The notes: generated from the letters alone by a model not told the origin. A stretch of 33,264 nt of DNA from Candidatus Geothermarchaeota archaeon (GCA_015523605.1 WAKC01000032.1:1-33264); one strand, 5' to 3'; counted from the stretch's first letter, positions 8,802 to 17,066 are shown. Numbers and translations: made by a program.

Positions 8802-10076
8802 ATGATGAATGTAAACTCAATCCAAGACTTTCTCAAGGTTAGAGGAGGCATACTCGAGCTCGATGGACATTCGATAGAGGACATGGCGGATGAATATCCA
8901 ACTCCCTTCTATCTATATTCTAAATCGACTATAAAATCTAACGTCGTGAAACTCAAGAATATAGTTGGTAAGGTGGATGGGGAGGTTAAGATATTCTATG
9001 CTATGAAGGCTCTATCCCACAAAAAACTCCTCTCTCTTTTGAGGAGTCTCGGAATAGGTGTGGAGGCGGTATCCCCCGGAGAACTTAAGAAGGCTTTAGA
9101 GGCTGGTTTCCTCCCTGAAGATATTATTTATAATGGCATTGGGAAGACACCGTCTCTCTTAAAAGCCTTGGCTGGGACTGGATATGCAGGTGTAAATCTA
9201 GACTCGGAATATGAGTTCCGACTGGCTTATGAACTGGGCCTTTTAAATACGATAGATATAGGTGTCAGGGTTAATATAGAGGTTAAGAAGAGAGTGTTGG
9301 ATACTTCATCTCCAACCTCCAAATTTGGTATAGAACCTAATATGCTTTATAGGCTGGTTAGGAAATATGGTGTACGTAAAATAGGTTTACATACTCATTT
9401 GGGGAGCCAGATAACTGAAAAGAAACTTCTAAAGCTTCTCCTGGAAAACTTTATAGAAATCATATCCAAACTCTCTCAGGACTATGGTGTAGAAATTACA
9501 TATATAGATGTTGGAGGAGGAATTCCAAAGAATTATCTATGGACCCCTATAGAGATTGATGTTGAGGGAGTAGACACCAAACTCTTCGTCCCAGGATATT
9601 CTTTAGATACATATAGAAAGTTTTTAAAATCCCTTAGGAAGAGGGTGGGAAACGATATACCCATCTATATCGAGCCCGGGAGATATATAGTTGCCGATGC
9701 AGGTATCCTTGTTACACGGGTAGTCGGCTATAAAGAAAGGCTTGACGGGACGAGGTGGCTATATCTCGACACGGGATTTACACATTTATTGAGTGGATTT
9801 CTATATAAATGGTATTTCCCACTTGTTAATGCTTCGAGGATCTCTGATAAACATGATTCGAGGTTTAGAGTAGCAGGTATATTATGTGATTCCGACGATG
9901 TTTTCCATGATTATGAGGGTGAGAAGACGGGGAAGCCTAAACTCCCATATTATAGGTCTTTACCCGATCCAACGAATGTAGGGGATATCCTTGCCTTCCT
10001 CCATGTAGGTGCATACAACCTTGAGGAGGCATCAACATACAATAGTATTGATAAGCCGGAAGCCATCTTCATATGA
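8802..10076 (+). CDS. lysA: Diaminopimelate decarboxylase-like fold-type III PLP enzyme
   Basis: PLP-dependent decarboxylase of the alanine-racemase-like fold, 424 residues, the usual LysA length; meso-diaminopimelate to L-lysine is the best-matching reaction. Motifs seen: FYAMKALSHKKLL with PLP-Lys69, GVEAVSPGEL (86-95), LHTHLGSQI (H199), DVGGGIP (236-242, phosphate-binding glycines), the decarboxylase-specific EPGRYIVADAG (291-301), and CDSDD (362-366) with the catalytic Cys. No other lysine-biosynthesis gene is in the window, and many TACK archaea make lysine via the LysW route. A decarboxylase for another basic amino acid is therefore an alternative. Two ATGs (8802, 8805) can start it. 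It lies 19 nt after the surface-protein stop and may be cotranscribed with it. Confidence 0.85.
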   Translation: MMNVNSIQDFLKVRGGILELDGHSIEDMADEYPTPFYLYSKSTIKSNVVKLKNIVGKVDGEVKIFYAMKALSHKKLLSLLRSLGIGVEAVSPGELKKALEAGFLPEDIIYNGIGKTPSLLKALAGTGYAGVNLDSEYEFRLAYELGLLNTIDIGVRVNIEVKKRVLDTSSPTSKFGIEPNMLYRLVRKYGVRKIGLHTHLGSQITEKKLLKLLLENFIEIISKLSQDYGVEITYIDVGGGIPKNYLWTPIEIDVEGVDTKLFVPGYSLDTYRKFLKSLRKRVGNDIPIYIEPGRYIVADAGILVTRVVGYKERLDGTRWLYLDTGFTHLLSGFLYKWYFPLVNASRISDKHDSRFRVAGILCDSDDVFHDYEGEKTGKPKLPYYRSLPDPTNVGDILAFLHVGAYNLEEASTYNSIDKPEAIFI

Positions 10077-10109
10077 ACAATCAACTATAATACTTTATTG
10101 GGTAATGGT

Positions 10110-10493
10110 ATGAATAGATACCTTCCATTAGCCATCCATTTTCTAGCCTCTCTAACCTCATATACACTTCTATCACTCCAGAGATATACACTCAACTATC
10201 CAATGGTTGTAATCGTCATAAGTATATTAGTCATCTCTATCTTCATATCCATTAAATACCTTCTAAAATATAGTGAATCGCTTCTCAAACTGGTTGCCAT
10301 ATTCCTCATATTCATCTATGTATCTGCAGCTGAGAGGGCCTTCATCCTTACCTCTACATTGTCAGGATGGGAAGTATATATCGGGATTATCATCCTCCTA
10401 TTCATTACCCTTGATATTGCTATACTCTTCTACTATATACTAAAGGGGAAGGAAGAGAGGATTAGAAAGATGGATTATAAAGGATATGCTTAG
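10110..10493 (+). CDS. Small four-helix membrane protein, unknown function
   Basis: A protein of about 127 residues with roughly four hydrophobic membrane-spanning segments (LAIHFLASLTSYTLLSL, VVIVISILVISIFISI, LVAIFLIFIYVSAA, IGIIILLFITLDIAILFYYIL) and a lysine/arginine-rich cytoplasmic tail (KGKEERIRKMDYKG). A TTG at 10098 could extend it by four residues. I prefer the ATG at 10110 because TATAATAC at about 10086-10093 lies the right distance upstream for a leaderless transcript. I recognise no family. It follows the lysA-like gene by 33 nt and converges with the amidohydrolase (overlap 10490-10493). A real coding gene is likely because of its clean membrane-protein pattern. Confidence 0.65.
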   Translation: MNRYLPLAIHFLASLTSYTLLSLQRYTLNYPMVVIVISILVISIFISIKYLLKYSESLLKLVAIFLIFIYVSAAERAFILTSTLSGWEVYIGIIILLFITLDIAILFYYILKGKEERIRKMDYKGYA

Positions 10494-11914
10494 AAGAGAT
10501 TGTTCATAAAGGCTTTGACGAGGGTGTTACCCGTCTCAATATACCTATATCCAATTTTATCGGCCAAGTCTTCGGCTGCAGACTGTACTTCCTTCAGAAC
10601 GTCCTCCTCGTCAATCTTTGTTAACCTATAATTTTCAACGAATGGTTCTCCATCGATGAAAACATGAGATACCTCGTTACCATAGGTGCTATAGACTATA
10701 TGTGATATAAAGTTTCTAATTGGTCTACTTATTACAGGCAGGGTATTAATTCTTTTAAGATCTAGCACAATTATATCTGCCTTACAACCTTCTTTAACCC
10801 TACCATTACGAAACTTTTTCAATGTGTCTGCAGCGTTTGCCGTGGCCATCTTCAACAATTTCCATGGAGGCATGTAACTCGGGTCTCCCATATAGATTTT
10901 GGAGAAGAATGCTATGAATTTAAGCTCTGCAAACATACTTTGATTTCCCGGTCCTGGGACGTTATCCGTTCCCAGTAATACATTACCCCCATACTCGAGG
11001 AATCTCGCCATAGGAGGTATTACACCGTCAATTGCTACTATAGATCTCTGGCAAGATACCATACTAGCTCCAGACCTTGCCACAAGTCGGAGCTCATCGT
11101 CTGTCGAGTCATGGAGATGAGTAGCTAATAAACGGTGGTTGAAGAGGTTCTCTTTATACATAAGCATAACGGTAGAGAAGCCATACCTCATCATCATCTG
11201 TCTACGCTCTCTACCTCCCTGAGCCACATGCATATGTATGAATGTATCGTTCTTTTTAGCCCTTATAAAGGCGTCTTTAACTACTTCCAACGGGACCATG
11301 TCGAAAGCCTGCGGCCCATATGCAATAAGGATATTTTCATCGTCTCTGTATCTCTTGATTAGAAGGTCTGTCTCATCCAGCTTTTTATATCCGATCTCAG
11401 GGTCTAAAGGATATAACTTTCCTGAAACCTCATACATCGGTGCTGTTAATGTGTTGAACATATATGTTCCAAAAACTTTTAGACCATATTTACTGTAGAT
11501 CTCCTTTATCTGTTTAGGTAGAAAGGGGCTGTACTCACCTAGAACCACGGTACCAGATTTGACAGCCTCTAAAATCCCTAATAGTGTACCAGCCTTAACA
11601 TGTCTCCATTCAAGGTTGTCTCTAAATGGTGAGAGACATTTCTCCATCCATTCACTCTCTGGAACGTCATTAGCCAAACCTCTAAAGAGACTTAAGGCTG
11701 TATGCATATGGACATCATAAAAGCCAGGCATTACAACGCCGTAATCCCTAACATCTAGGTAGTAATCATCTTTATAGCCGTCTTTGAGGACCTCCTCAAT
11801 CCTGCCTACTCTTTGTATAATACCATCTTCAATATATACACCTGCATTCTCTATTACTCCCAGGCCCGGACCGTCCATTGTCAATACGGCCCTAGCCCTA
11901 ATCAATACCTTCAA
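10490..11914 (-). CDS. ATZ/TRZ-type amidohydrolase (cytosine deaminase superfamily)
   Basis: Metal-dependent deaminase or hydrolase, 474 residues, resembling the S-adenosylhomocysteine/methylthioadenosine deaminase and chlorohydrolase branch. Seen: PGFYDVHMHTALSLFRGLA with H69/H71, a second HMH at 227-229, ATHLHDS (H266), and LGTDNVPG with metal/catalytic D317. The family's usual HxAE glutamate appears as glutamine in HMHVAQGG (Q232), so a deaminase mechanism is uncertain. The start is TTG at 11914, supported by a GAGGG Shine-Dalgarno 4 nt upstream; no ATG lies nearby in frame. The substrate is unknown; a purine, methylthioadenosine-like compound or cyclic amide is possible. It is monocistronic between the convergent small membrane protein and the candidate sRNA. 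Confidence 0.85.
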   Translation of the reverse strand: MKVLIRARAVLTMDGPGLGVIENAGVYIEDGIIQRVGRIEEVLKDGYKDDYYLDVRDYGVVMPGFYDVHMHTALSLFRGLANDVPESEWMEKCLSPFRDNLEWRHVKAGTLLGILEAVKSGTVVLGEYSPFLPKQIKEIYSKYGLKVFGTYMFNTLTAPMYEVSGKLYPLDPEIGYKKLDETDLLIKRYRDDENILIAYGPQAFDMVPLEVVKDAFIRAKKNDTFIHMHVAQGGRERRQMMMRYGFSTVMLMYKENLFNHRLLATHLHDSTDDELRLVARSGASMVSCQRSIVAIDGVIPPMARFLEYGGNVLLGTDNVPGPGNQSMFAELKFIAFFSKIYMGDPSYMPPWKLLKMATANAADTLKKFRNGRVKEGCKADIIVLDLKRINTLPVISRPIRNFISHIVYSTYGNEVSHVFIDGEPFVENYRLTKIDEEDVLKEVQSAAEDLADKIGYRYIETGNTLVKAFMNNLF

Positions 11915-11917
11915 TTG

Positions 11918-11926
11918 CCCTCTCCC
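11918..11926 (-). promoter_or_regulatory. Ribosome binding site fixing a TTG start
   Basis: The reverse strand reads GGGAGAGGG, with the GAGGG core ending 3 nt before the TTG at 11914. This supports the TTG as the real start of the amidohydrolase even though it is a rare start codon. Confidence 0.55.
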
Positions 11927-11952
11927 TAAATTAATACTACTTAAAATTAAGT

Positions 11953-11966
11953 AAAAAAATTTAGTA
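11953..11966 (+). promoter_or_regulatory. Possible promoter of the H/ACA-like RNA
   Basis: A-rich run followed by TTTA (AAAAATTTAG-type box) centred about 26-28 nt upstream of the first base of the RNA stem at 11990, the right spacing for an archaeal TATA box. The whole gap is AT-rich, so the assignment is weak. Confidence 0.3.
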
Positions 11967-11988
11967 GAACTTGGGAAATTTTAATATA

Positions 11989-12061
11989 TGCCCACCCTAG
12001 CGACACAGGTAGAGAGGCGTAAAAAGCCTTCAATGACTACCTGTGCCTGGGGGTGGGCACA
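11989..12061 (+). ncRNA. Candidate H/ACA guide sRNA
   Basis: The 73-nt segment folds as a single archaeal-type H/ACA hairpin. The lower stem is GCCCACCC (11990-11997) with GGGTGGGC (12051-12058), eight perfect pairs that T11989-A12059 can extend by one. ACA (12059-12061) follows the eight pairs directly. An internal loop has TAGCGA (11998-12003) on the left and CCTGG (12046-12050) on the right. The upper stem is CACAGGTAG (12004-12012) with CTACCTGTG (12037-12045), nine perfect pairs. Above it is a purine-rich AG.../...UGA asymmetric loop suggesting an L7Ae-binding K-turn, capped by AGGC-loop-GCCT (12015-12029). The pocket base next to the upper stem is about 13-14 nt before ACA, matching the known H/ACA rule. 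Inferred role: guiding pseudouridylation by Cbf5-Nop10-Gar1-L7Ae. The predicted target has the form CCAGG-UN-UCGCUA; I have not located it. Confidence 0.65.
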
Positions 12062-12075
12062 ATATGGGTATGAAT

Positions 12076-12792
12076 CTAGACTATTCCTAGATACATCTTT
12101 CCAAAGTCTGGATGGTTTAGGAGCTCCTTAGCACTGCCAGAATATCTAACTGAGCCTGAAACAAGTAGGTATGCCTCCTCCGCTATCTCAAGAGCTAGTT
12201 TGACAATCTGCTCAACAATGACGATGGTTATGCCTAATTCATCCCTCAACCTTTTGACTTCTCCAACGACTTTCTTTGCAAGAATTGGTGCTAGATTGGC
12301 TGATGGCTCGTCGAAAAGCATGACCTTAGGATTTCTTATTAAAGCCATACCCATAGCAACCATCTGCCTCTCTCCACCACTGAGCCGGCCAACCTTTTTC
12401 TCCATATAATCTTTTAAGACTGGGAAGAATGTTAGGACTTGTTCCATACGATCGTTTAATTCACTCTCATCCAGTGTATAGCCAGCGAGTCTCAGGTTTT
12501 CATATACAGTTAGGGTTGTAAATACGTTGCCAACCTGAGGTAGATATGATATACCCATCTTAGTTACAGCATGGGGGGGCTTACCTGTGATATCTCTATC
12601 CTCAAAATATACTTTTCCACTGTATATCCTAGTGAATCCCATTATAGTCTTTAGGAGGGTGGATTTACCACTTCCATTTGGTCCAACAATAGCGGTTATG
12701 CCATTCTCCTCAAAATCAACAGATACATCGAAAAGGATTTGCAGCTTACCATATCCGGCATTGATGTTCTCAGTTCTTAAAATGGCTCCCAT
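12076..12792 (-). CDS. livF: Branched-chain amino acid ABC transporter ATPase, LivF type
   Basis: ATP-binding subunit of a LivFGHMK-type importer for branched-chain or related amino acids, 238 residues from the ATG at 12792. Seen: Walker A GPNGSGKS (37-44), Q-loop Q86, LSGGE signature (137-141), Walker B VMLFDEP (157-163). The LivF-typical VIVEQ replaces the usual H-loop. ENINAGYGKLQILFDVS and PPHAVTKMGISYLPQ are also characteristic. A TTG at 12813 would extend it by seven residues. I prefer 12792 because GGTGGTTG sits directly upstream, the same signal used by the other liv genes. It is separated from livHM and livKG by about 10 kb of other genes, yet is the only LivF candidate in the window. 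Confidence 0.92.
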   Translation of the reverse strand: MGAILRTENINAGYGKLQILFDVSVDFEENGITAIVGPNGSGKSTLLKTIMGFTRIYSGKVYFEDRDITGKPPHAVTKMGISYLPQVGNVFTTLTVYENLRLAGYTLDESELNDRMEQVLTFFPVLKDYMEKKVGRLSGGERQMVAMGMALIRNPKVMLFDEPSANLAPILAKKVVGEVKRLRDELGITIVIVEQIVKLALEIAEEAYLLVSGSVRYSGSAKELLNHPDFGKMYLGIV

Positions 12793-12794
12793 AC

Positions 12795-12801
12795 AACCAC
12801 C
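12795..12801 (-). promoter_or_regulatory. Ribosome binding site of livF
   Basis: The reverse strand reads GGTGGTT two nt before the ATG at 12792, nearly identical to the GGTGGTT before livK. It decides between the ATG and the upstream TTG. Confidence 0.5.
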
Positions 12802-12960
12802 GTATACACTCAAATTAAAATAAAAAGATGAACCATGATATAAAAGAGTTGAATAAGATGGAGAATAAGTCGTGTAATTTAATCTAGCTAGTGCCCCTCC
12901 AACTTTGACGGTTAAATGTATATATTTGATAAGTAGGTTTTCTAATATATCTTAATTTGT

Positions 12961-14907
12961 ATGAAGGCTCTTCGTATAGTCGTTATTATATTATTTACTA
13001 TAGGCCTTCTATCTCCGGTAGTAGGCCAAGTCTATTCTTCAGAGCTTGATATACTTGATGGCTTCATGTTTGAAGCTAGAGCTCCAGGAGTTATATATCC
13101 CCTACTAGTTGATGAACTCGAGAATACTATTCTCATGAGAGAAGGCATACCTCACAATATTACATTCTATTCATATGGGTATAGGCCTATAAACCTTACC
13201 TACACCCCTGTATCCAATGGAGTTATAAATTTCAATTTAGATCCAAACCCTCTATTCATATTTGACGTTATAGCCCCTAACTATCCGGATCTACCTATGG
13301 GTGTATATAGGGTTGAAGGATCTTACGGAGATATACTGGGCGTTACATCTTTGAATGGTAAGTCATATTTCTATGCTCCATTTGAGAGTGGAGAGGAGAT
13401 AACATTTTATGCAATGCCTCCTAAAGAGATGCTTTTCTGGATGAAGTTTTTGAATGCAAGTAGGTATGAACCATTCCTATCTGAGGTTAGAGAACGTTTT
13501 CTAAGGTATCGATATGCTGTTCCTATGGTGCCCACACCCCTTGTTACAGGTGTGGATACCGACTTTACAACATATACCGTTACAGGTTCTATGGAGCAGA
13601 GTCATACGCTACTCATGGGTACGTCTGTGGTGTTAGAGGGATATGTAAAGACCTCATCTGGTGAACCGCTTGAAAACGCCATAGTCGCTGTTAAACCTGA
13701 GAGATTCTATAGATATGTATACACCTTTACAGATGAAAATGGATATTATCGGTTTGACAATTACATTGGACCTGGAAAATACTCTATATCAGTCATCTAC
13801 CGTGGATATGTACATCCTACACAGACGCTCTATATATTCGGTCTAGATAGGATGTATAATATTACGACGCCAGACCTTATAATGTTAGAGGGATATCTTA
13901 AAGACCTTAATGGAAATCCTCTTCCAAATGCACAGCTAGTATTTAGTGGCACATCATACCTTTCGATAACATATACAGATGAAAATGGTTATTATTCGCT
14001 CGCGGTTGAGGCTGGATCCCCTCAATATCTAGTGATGACTAAATGGCTTGGATTAGGCATTAGAGATATAAACCTGAATTGGGGTGATGTCTCAGATGGG
14101 TTTGAAAATCTGACGGCGGAGGTTGAGACAGCCGTTATATCGGGCAGTGTATATGATCCAGTTACAGGAGATTTCCTTGGCAACCCCATTCTGAGATTCA
14201 CAGGTGTTGCAGAGGGTTACCCCGTCAACATAACTTTTGACATAGGCCTCAACCCCGATGGAAGTTTCTCCATAAGAATACCTACCAAGGTTAATATACT
14301 CAATAAATATAGAGATGTTAGGTGGAGTATACTCATGGTTGACTACTACTACAGTGGTAATACCTTGGTCTCCTCCCAAATCTTTAATTTAGATATGGAT
14401 CTAGGTGCTAACCCAATCTATCCACCAAATCTAGTTGAGATAAGTATCAATGTAGATATAAACTCCATACCATCTCCTATCCCAATGGATACATATCTAT
14501 TTTCCCTATGGTATGGAGACTCGATATTCAATATCTCCATCTATACTAATGCCACATTTAAGTCTCATACACCAGGTGCATTTATATTATCTGATGATTT
14601 TGAAGGTCTTATAATAGAGGCTGTAACTCCTATCGGTATGGTCTCAACTATGGAGATCTCGATTCCAAAGAATATGATGTCTGGAGCTTTCACCGTAACC
14701 GTAAATGATGTCCCATGGACCTATGTAATAGTGGGTGAAGACGCTTATTCGACGACATTAAGGATAGTGTTGGATGGTGGAGATAATATCGTGAGGATAT
14801 CTTCCACCAATGTTATTAACGAGTTTCAACCATTATATATGCTATTAACGTCTCTGGTAGTGTTGGGCTTGATATATGTAATTAGAAGGTATAGAGTGGG
14901 GATATGA
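12961..14907 (+). CDS. Secreted, C-terminally anchored protein with carboxypeptidase-regulatory-like repeats
   Basis: Surface protein of 648 residues, paralogous to the one at 6866-8782. Signal peptide MKALRIVVIILFTIGLLSPV. About 200 N-terminal residues of unrecognised beta-rich sequence precede three CarboxypepD_reg-like repeats: one from GYVKTSSGEPLENAIVAV, the next from GYLKDLNGNPLPNAQLVF (these two contain the YTFTDENGYYRF or TYTDENGYYSL core), and a weaker third from GSVYDPVTGDFLGNPILRF. A further beta domain with the shared VDYYYSGN motif follows, and then a C-terminal anchor LLTSLVVLGLIYVIRRYRVGI. Many N-x-S/T sequons suggest N-glycosylation. Its last codons overlap the start of the GT4 glycosyltransferase by 4 nt, so the two proteins are made together. 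Ligand and role are unknown. Confidence 0.8.
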   Translation: MKALRIVVIILFTIGLLSPVVGQVYSSELDILDGFMFEARAPGVIYPLLVDELENTILMREGIPHNITFYSYGYRPINLTYTPVSNGVINFNLDPNPLFIFDVIAPNYPDLPMGVYRVEGSYGDILGVTSLNGKSYFYAPFESGEEITFYAMPPKEMLFWMKFLNASRYEPFLSEVRERFLRYRYAVPMVPTPLVTGVDTDFTTYTVTGSMEQSHTLLMGTSVVLEGYVKTSSGEPLENAIVAVKPERFYRYVYTFTDENGYYRFDNYIGPGKYSISVIYRGYVHPTQTLYIFGLDRMYNITTPDLIMLEGYLKDLNGNPLPNAQLVFSGTSYLSITYTDENGYYSLAVEAGSPQYLVMTKWLGLGIRDINLNWGDVSDGFENLTAEVETAVISGSVYDPVTGDFLGNPILRFTGVAEGYPVNITFDIGLNPDGSFSIRIPTKVNILNKYRDVRWSILMVDYYYSGNTLVSSQIFNLDMDLGANPIYPPNLVEISINVDINSIPSPIPMDTYLFSLWYGDSIFNISIYTNATFKSHTPGAFILSDDFEGLIIEAVTPIGMVSTMEISIPKNMMSGAFTVTVNDVPWTYVIVGEDAYSTTLRIVLDGGDNIVRISSTNVINEFQPLYMLLTSLVVLGLIYVIRRYRVGI

Positions 14908-16058
14908 CCTTGAGAATAGCGGTGGTGACTGAGACCTTCCATCCATTTAGAGGTGGGTCTGCAAAGAGGTATCTAGAGATATTCAGCAGGCTAGCGAGGA
15001 AGGGGTATGACGTGGATGTATATACGGTGAGGCTTTCGGAAGATTGGAGCTTTGAGGAGGAATATAGAGGACTGAATATAATAAGGACTTCTGATGCACT
15101 CCCTAAATACATTACTAAGGATGGATTTAGGGATGGGCAGAGCATAGTGAAATATCTTTTTTGGTTAAACCGACGTTTTGATCCAAGGGATTATGATGTT
15201 ATAGAGGCCAACCACTGTCCCATATTCCCAGTGTTCCTAGCAAGGTATAAGAAGAATCCAGGCCAACCCCTAGTCTCCACAGTTCATGAGGTATGGTTTG
15301 ATGAATGGTATAGATATGTACCACACTGGATATATGCACCACTTGGTATGGCATTGGAAAAGCTAATGATGTATATGCCAGACCATTTTATATCCGTTAG
15401 TGGATTCACTACTAAACGTCTCATTAAACTTATGAGGGTTGACCCTAAGAGGATTACAACGATATATAATGGTGTAGATCTCGATTTCTATAAGAGGGTT
15501 AGGGCTAGTAAGGAAGTGGATAAAATTGTGTATGGCGGCCGTTTAAACCCGCATAAGAGGCTTGATCTCCTACTCAAAAGCTTCCAATATCTCTATAAGA
15601 GGTATGATGTCAACCTAGATATATTCGGAGACGGCCCAATGAAGGACTTCATATATAGATATATAAGTAGGAATGGAATGTCAAAGAGGGTATCCCTATA
15701 TGGAAGGGTTGATGATAAGACCTTCGCATATCTCATGAAGAGAGGCTATATATATGTCCTTCCATCTATTAGAGAGGGACAGAGTATAACTACGATGGAG
15801 GCTATGGCTGCTGGTACGCCACAGGTAACTGTGAAGGCTAGGAATAATGCTGCCTATGAACTTGTTTTAGAGGCTGGAAGCGGTTTAATAGCTGAATTAG
15901 ATGCTAAGGATATTGCGAGAAAGATGGAGTCTCTAATTAATGATGTAGATCTATGGAGGGATCTTAGGTTTAACGGTCTATCATTCATCACCCGGTATGA
16001 CTGGGATGCGATAGCTGACATGCATAGAGAGGTTTACGAGAGCTTGTCAAGGAGATAA
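14904..16058 (+). CDS. Glycosyltransferase family 4 protein
   Basis: Retaining GT-B glycosyltransferase, 384 residues, cytoplasmic. The N-terminal acceptor domain begins RIAVVTETFHPFRGGSAKRYLEIFSRLARKG-like, with the GG loop at 17-18. The nucleotide-sugar domain has IYNGVDLDFY (187-196), GGRLNPHKRLDLLLKSF (R213 and K218, phosphate contacts), FGDGPM (241-246), and the EX7E motif in REGQSITTMEA (E291, E299). These are GT4 hallmarks. Translational coupling (ATGA) to the surface protein suggests that this enzyme may help glycosylate it or make a linked glycan. The sugar donor is unknown. Confidence 0.9.
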   Translation: MTLRIAVVTETFHPFRGGSAKRYLEIFSRLARKGYDVDVYTVRLSEDWSFEEEYRGLNIIRTSDALPKYITKDGFRDGQSIVKYLFWLNRRFDPRDYDVIEANHCPIFPVFLARYKKNPGQPLVSTVHEVWFDEWYRYVPHWIYAPLGMALEKLMMYMPDHFISVSGFTTKRLIKLMRVDPKRITTIYNGVDLDFYKRVRASKEVDKIVYGGRLNPHKRLDLLLKSFQYLYKRYDVNLDIFGDGPMKDFIYRYISRNGMSKRVSLYGRVDDKTFAYLMKRGYIYVLPSIREGQSITTMEAMAAGTPQVTVKARNNAAYELVLEAGSGLIAELDAKDIARKMESLINDVDLWRDLRFNGLSFITRYDWDAIADMHREVYESLSRR

Positions 16059-17066
16059 TCTCCATTTCAATCCATTCTCCCTAATTACTCTATAGGCGTT
16101 TCTCCATGCAAACCTCTCAATATCATCCTTCGTAAACCCTAAGTCATACAGCTTATTATATAAATTTACTATCTTGTCTATTCTGTTCAACTCGTCTGGT
16201 GGTTTACATCCGAAGAAATCTGAGCCGAAGGCTATTACGTCCTTTCCAACATCATCTCTTACAGCGAGTATGTGTTTAGCTAGTGCCTCCAAATTCTTTT
16301 CACCACCTATTGTCTCTCGAATAAGTGTGAATCCCATCACACCTCTATTCTCCCTTAGTGCCTCAAGAACTTCATAATCCACATTTCTAGGATGCTTCAC
16401 AAGTTTTCCATAGTTTGAATGGCTGTTTACAACTGGTAGGCTACTCTCTTCCAATGTCTCCAGCATAGTCTTCCTACTCGAATGGGCTAAGTCAATGATT
16501 ATTCCAAGTCTATTCAATTCATCGATCAATTCTAATCCATATCCTGTTAACCCATAATCCTTTGTGGATACACATGAAGCTGCGTATTTAGTGTCGAAAT
16601 TCCATGTGAGACCGACAAGCCTTAAACCAGCTAGATAAAGAGGTGTTATAATCCCTATATCGTCTAGGCCGTCTGTACCTTCTAGGCCGAGGAGTATATT
16701 AATCTTGGAGTCATCTATATCCCCCAGAGTCCTTATAATTCTCAAGTCGTTGGAGTATTCACGGGCAAGTCTCCAGTAAATAGATAATATCTGTATTATC
16801 TTGGTGGTTAGGCCGACGGGGGATATGTTAAATATATTCTTCCCCTCTCCATACATTCGACTTATTCTCTCAGAATATGGAGAGTCTCCATAGTTCATTG
16901 GGAATATGGCTCCTACAAATATATAGGTATTTGATTTTCTATAGGAGGGTATGTCACAATGCCTCCCTTCATCTTCTTTGTCAAAGGGTTTTGAAAGCCT
17001 ACCATTATATATATAATATCCTAGGTCTTCATGCAGGTCTATCAATTTGATATTCTCAATATTCAT
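16047..17066 (-). CDS. Membrane dipeptidase family (peptidase M19)
   Basis: Zinc dipeptidase of the renal dipeptidase family, 339 residues, which typically cleaves dipeptides including those with D-residues. Binuclear-site residues are present: H12 and D14 in DLHEDL, bridging E129 in LLGLEGTDGL, H195 in IDLAHSS, H216 in VNSHSN, R227 in KHPRN, and D283 in FGSDFFG. The family's GLRLVGLTWN is at 148-156. No signal peptide is seen, so the archaeal enzyme is probably cytoplasmic. The ATG at 17066 is about 27 nt downstream of a TTATATTTATG-like box (17087-17097), so the message is probably leaderless or nearly so. It converges with GT4, overlapping by 12 nt. Confidence 0.9.
   Translation of the reverse strand: MNIENIKLIDLHEDLGYYIYNGRLSKPFDKEDEGRHCDIPSYRKSNTYIFVGAIFPMNYGDSPYSERISRMYGEGKNIFNISPVGLTTKIIQILSIYWRLAREYSNDLRIIRTLGDIDDSKINILLGLEGTDGLDDIGIITPLYLAGLRLVGLTWNFDTKYAASCVSTKDYGLTGYGLELIDELNRLGIIIDLAHSSRKTMLETLEESSLPVVNSHSNYGKLVKHPRNVDYEVLEALRENRGVMGFTLIRETIGGEKNLEALAKHILAVRDDVGKDVIAFGSDFFGCKPPDELNRIDKIVNLYNKLYDLGFTKDDIERFAWRNAYRVIRENGLKWRLSP

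Noticed and set aside
11989-12061. tRNA gene
   Set aside because: About the right length and an end-paired stem, but no D-, anticodon- or T-arm arrangement and no GGTTCRA-like T-loop; it is one long nested hairpin.
11915-12075. Riboswitch or 5' leader element for the amidohydrolase on the reverse strand
   Set aside because: The reverse strand forms the same stems but lacks the ACA at the stem end, and the structure lies about 75 nt upstream of the start with an AT-rich gap and its own SD; the + strand H/ACA reading explains more of the details.
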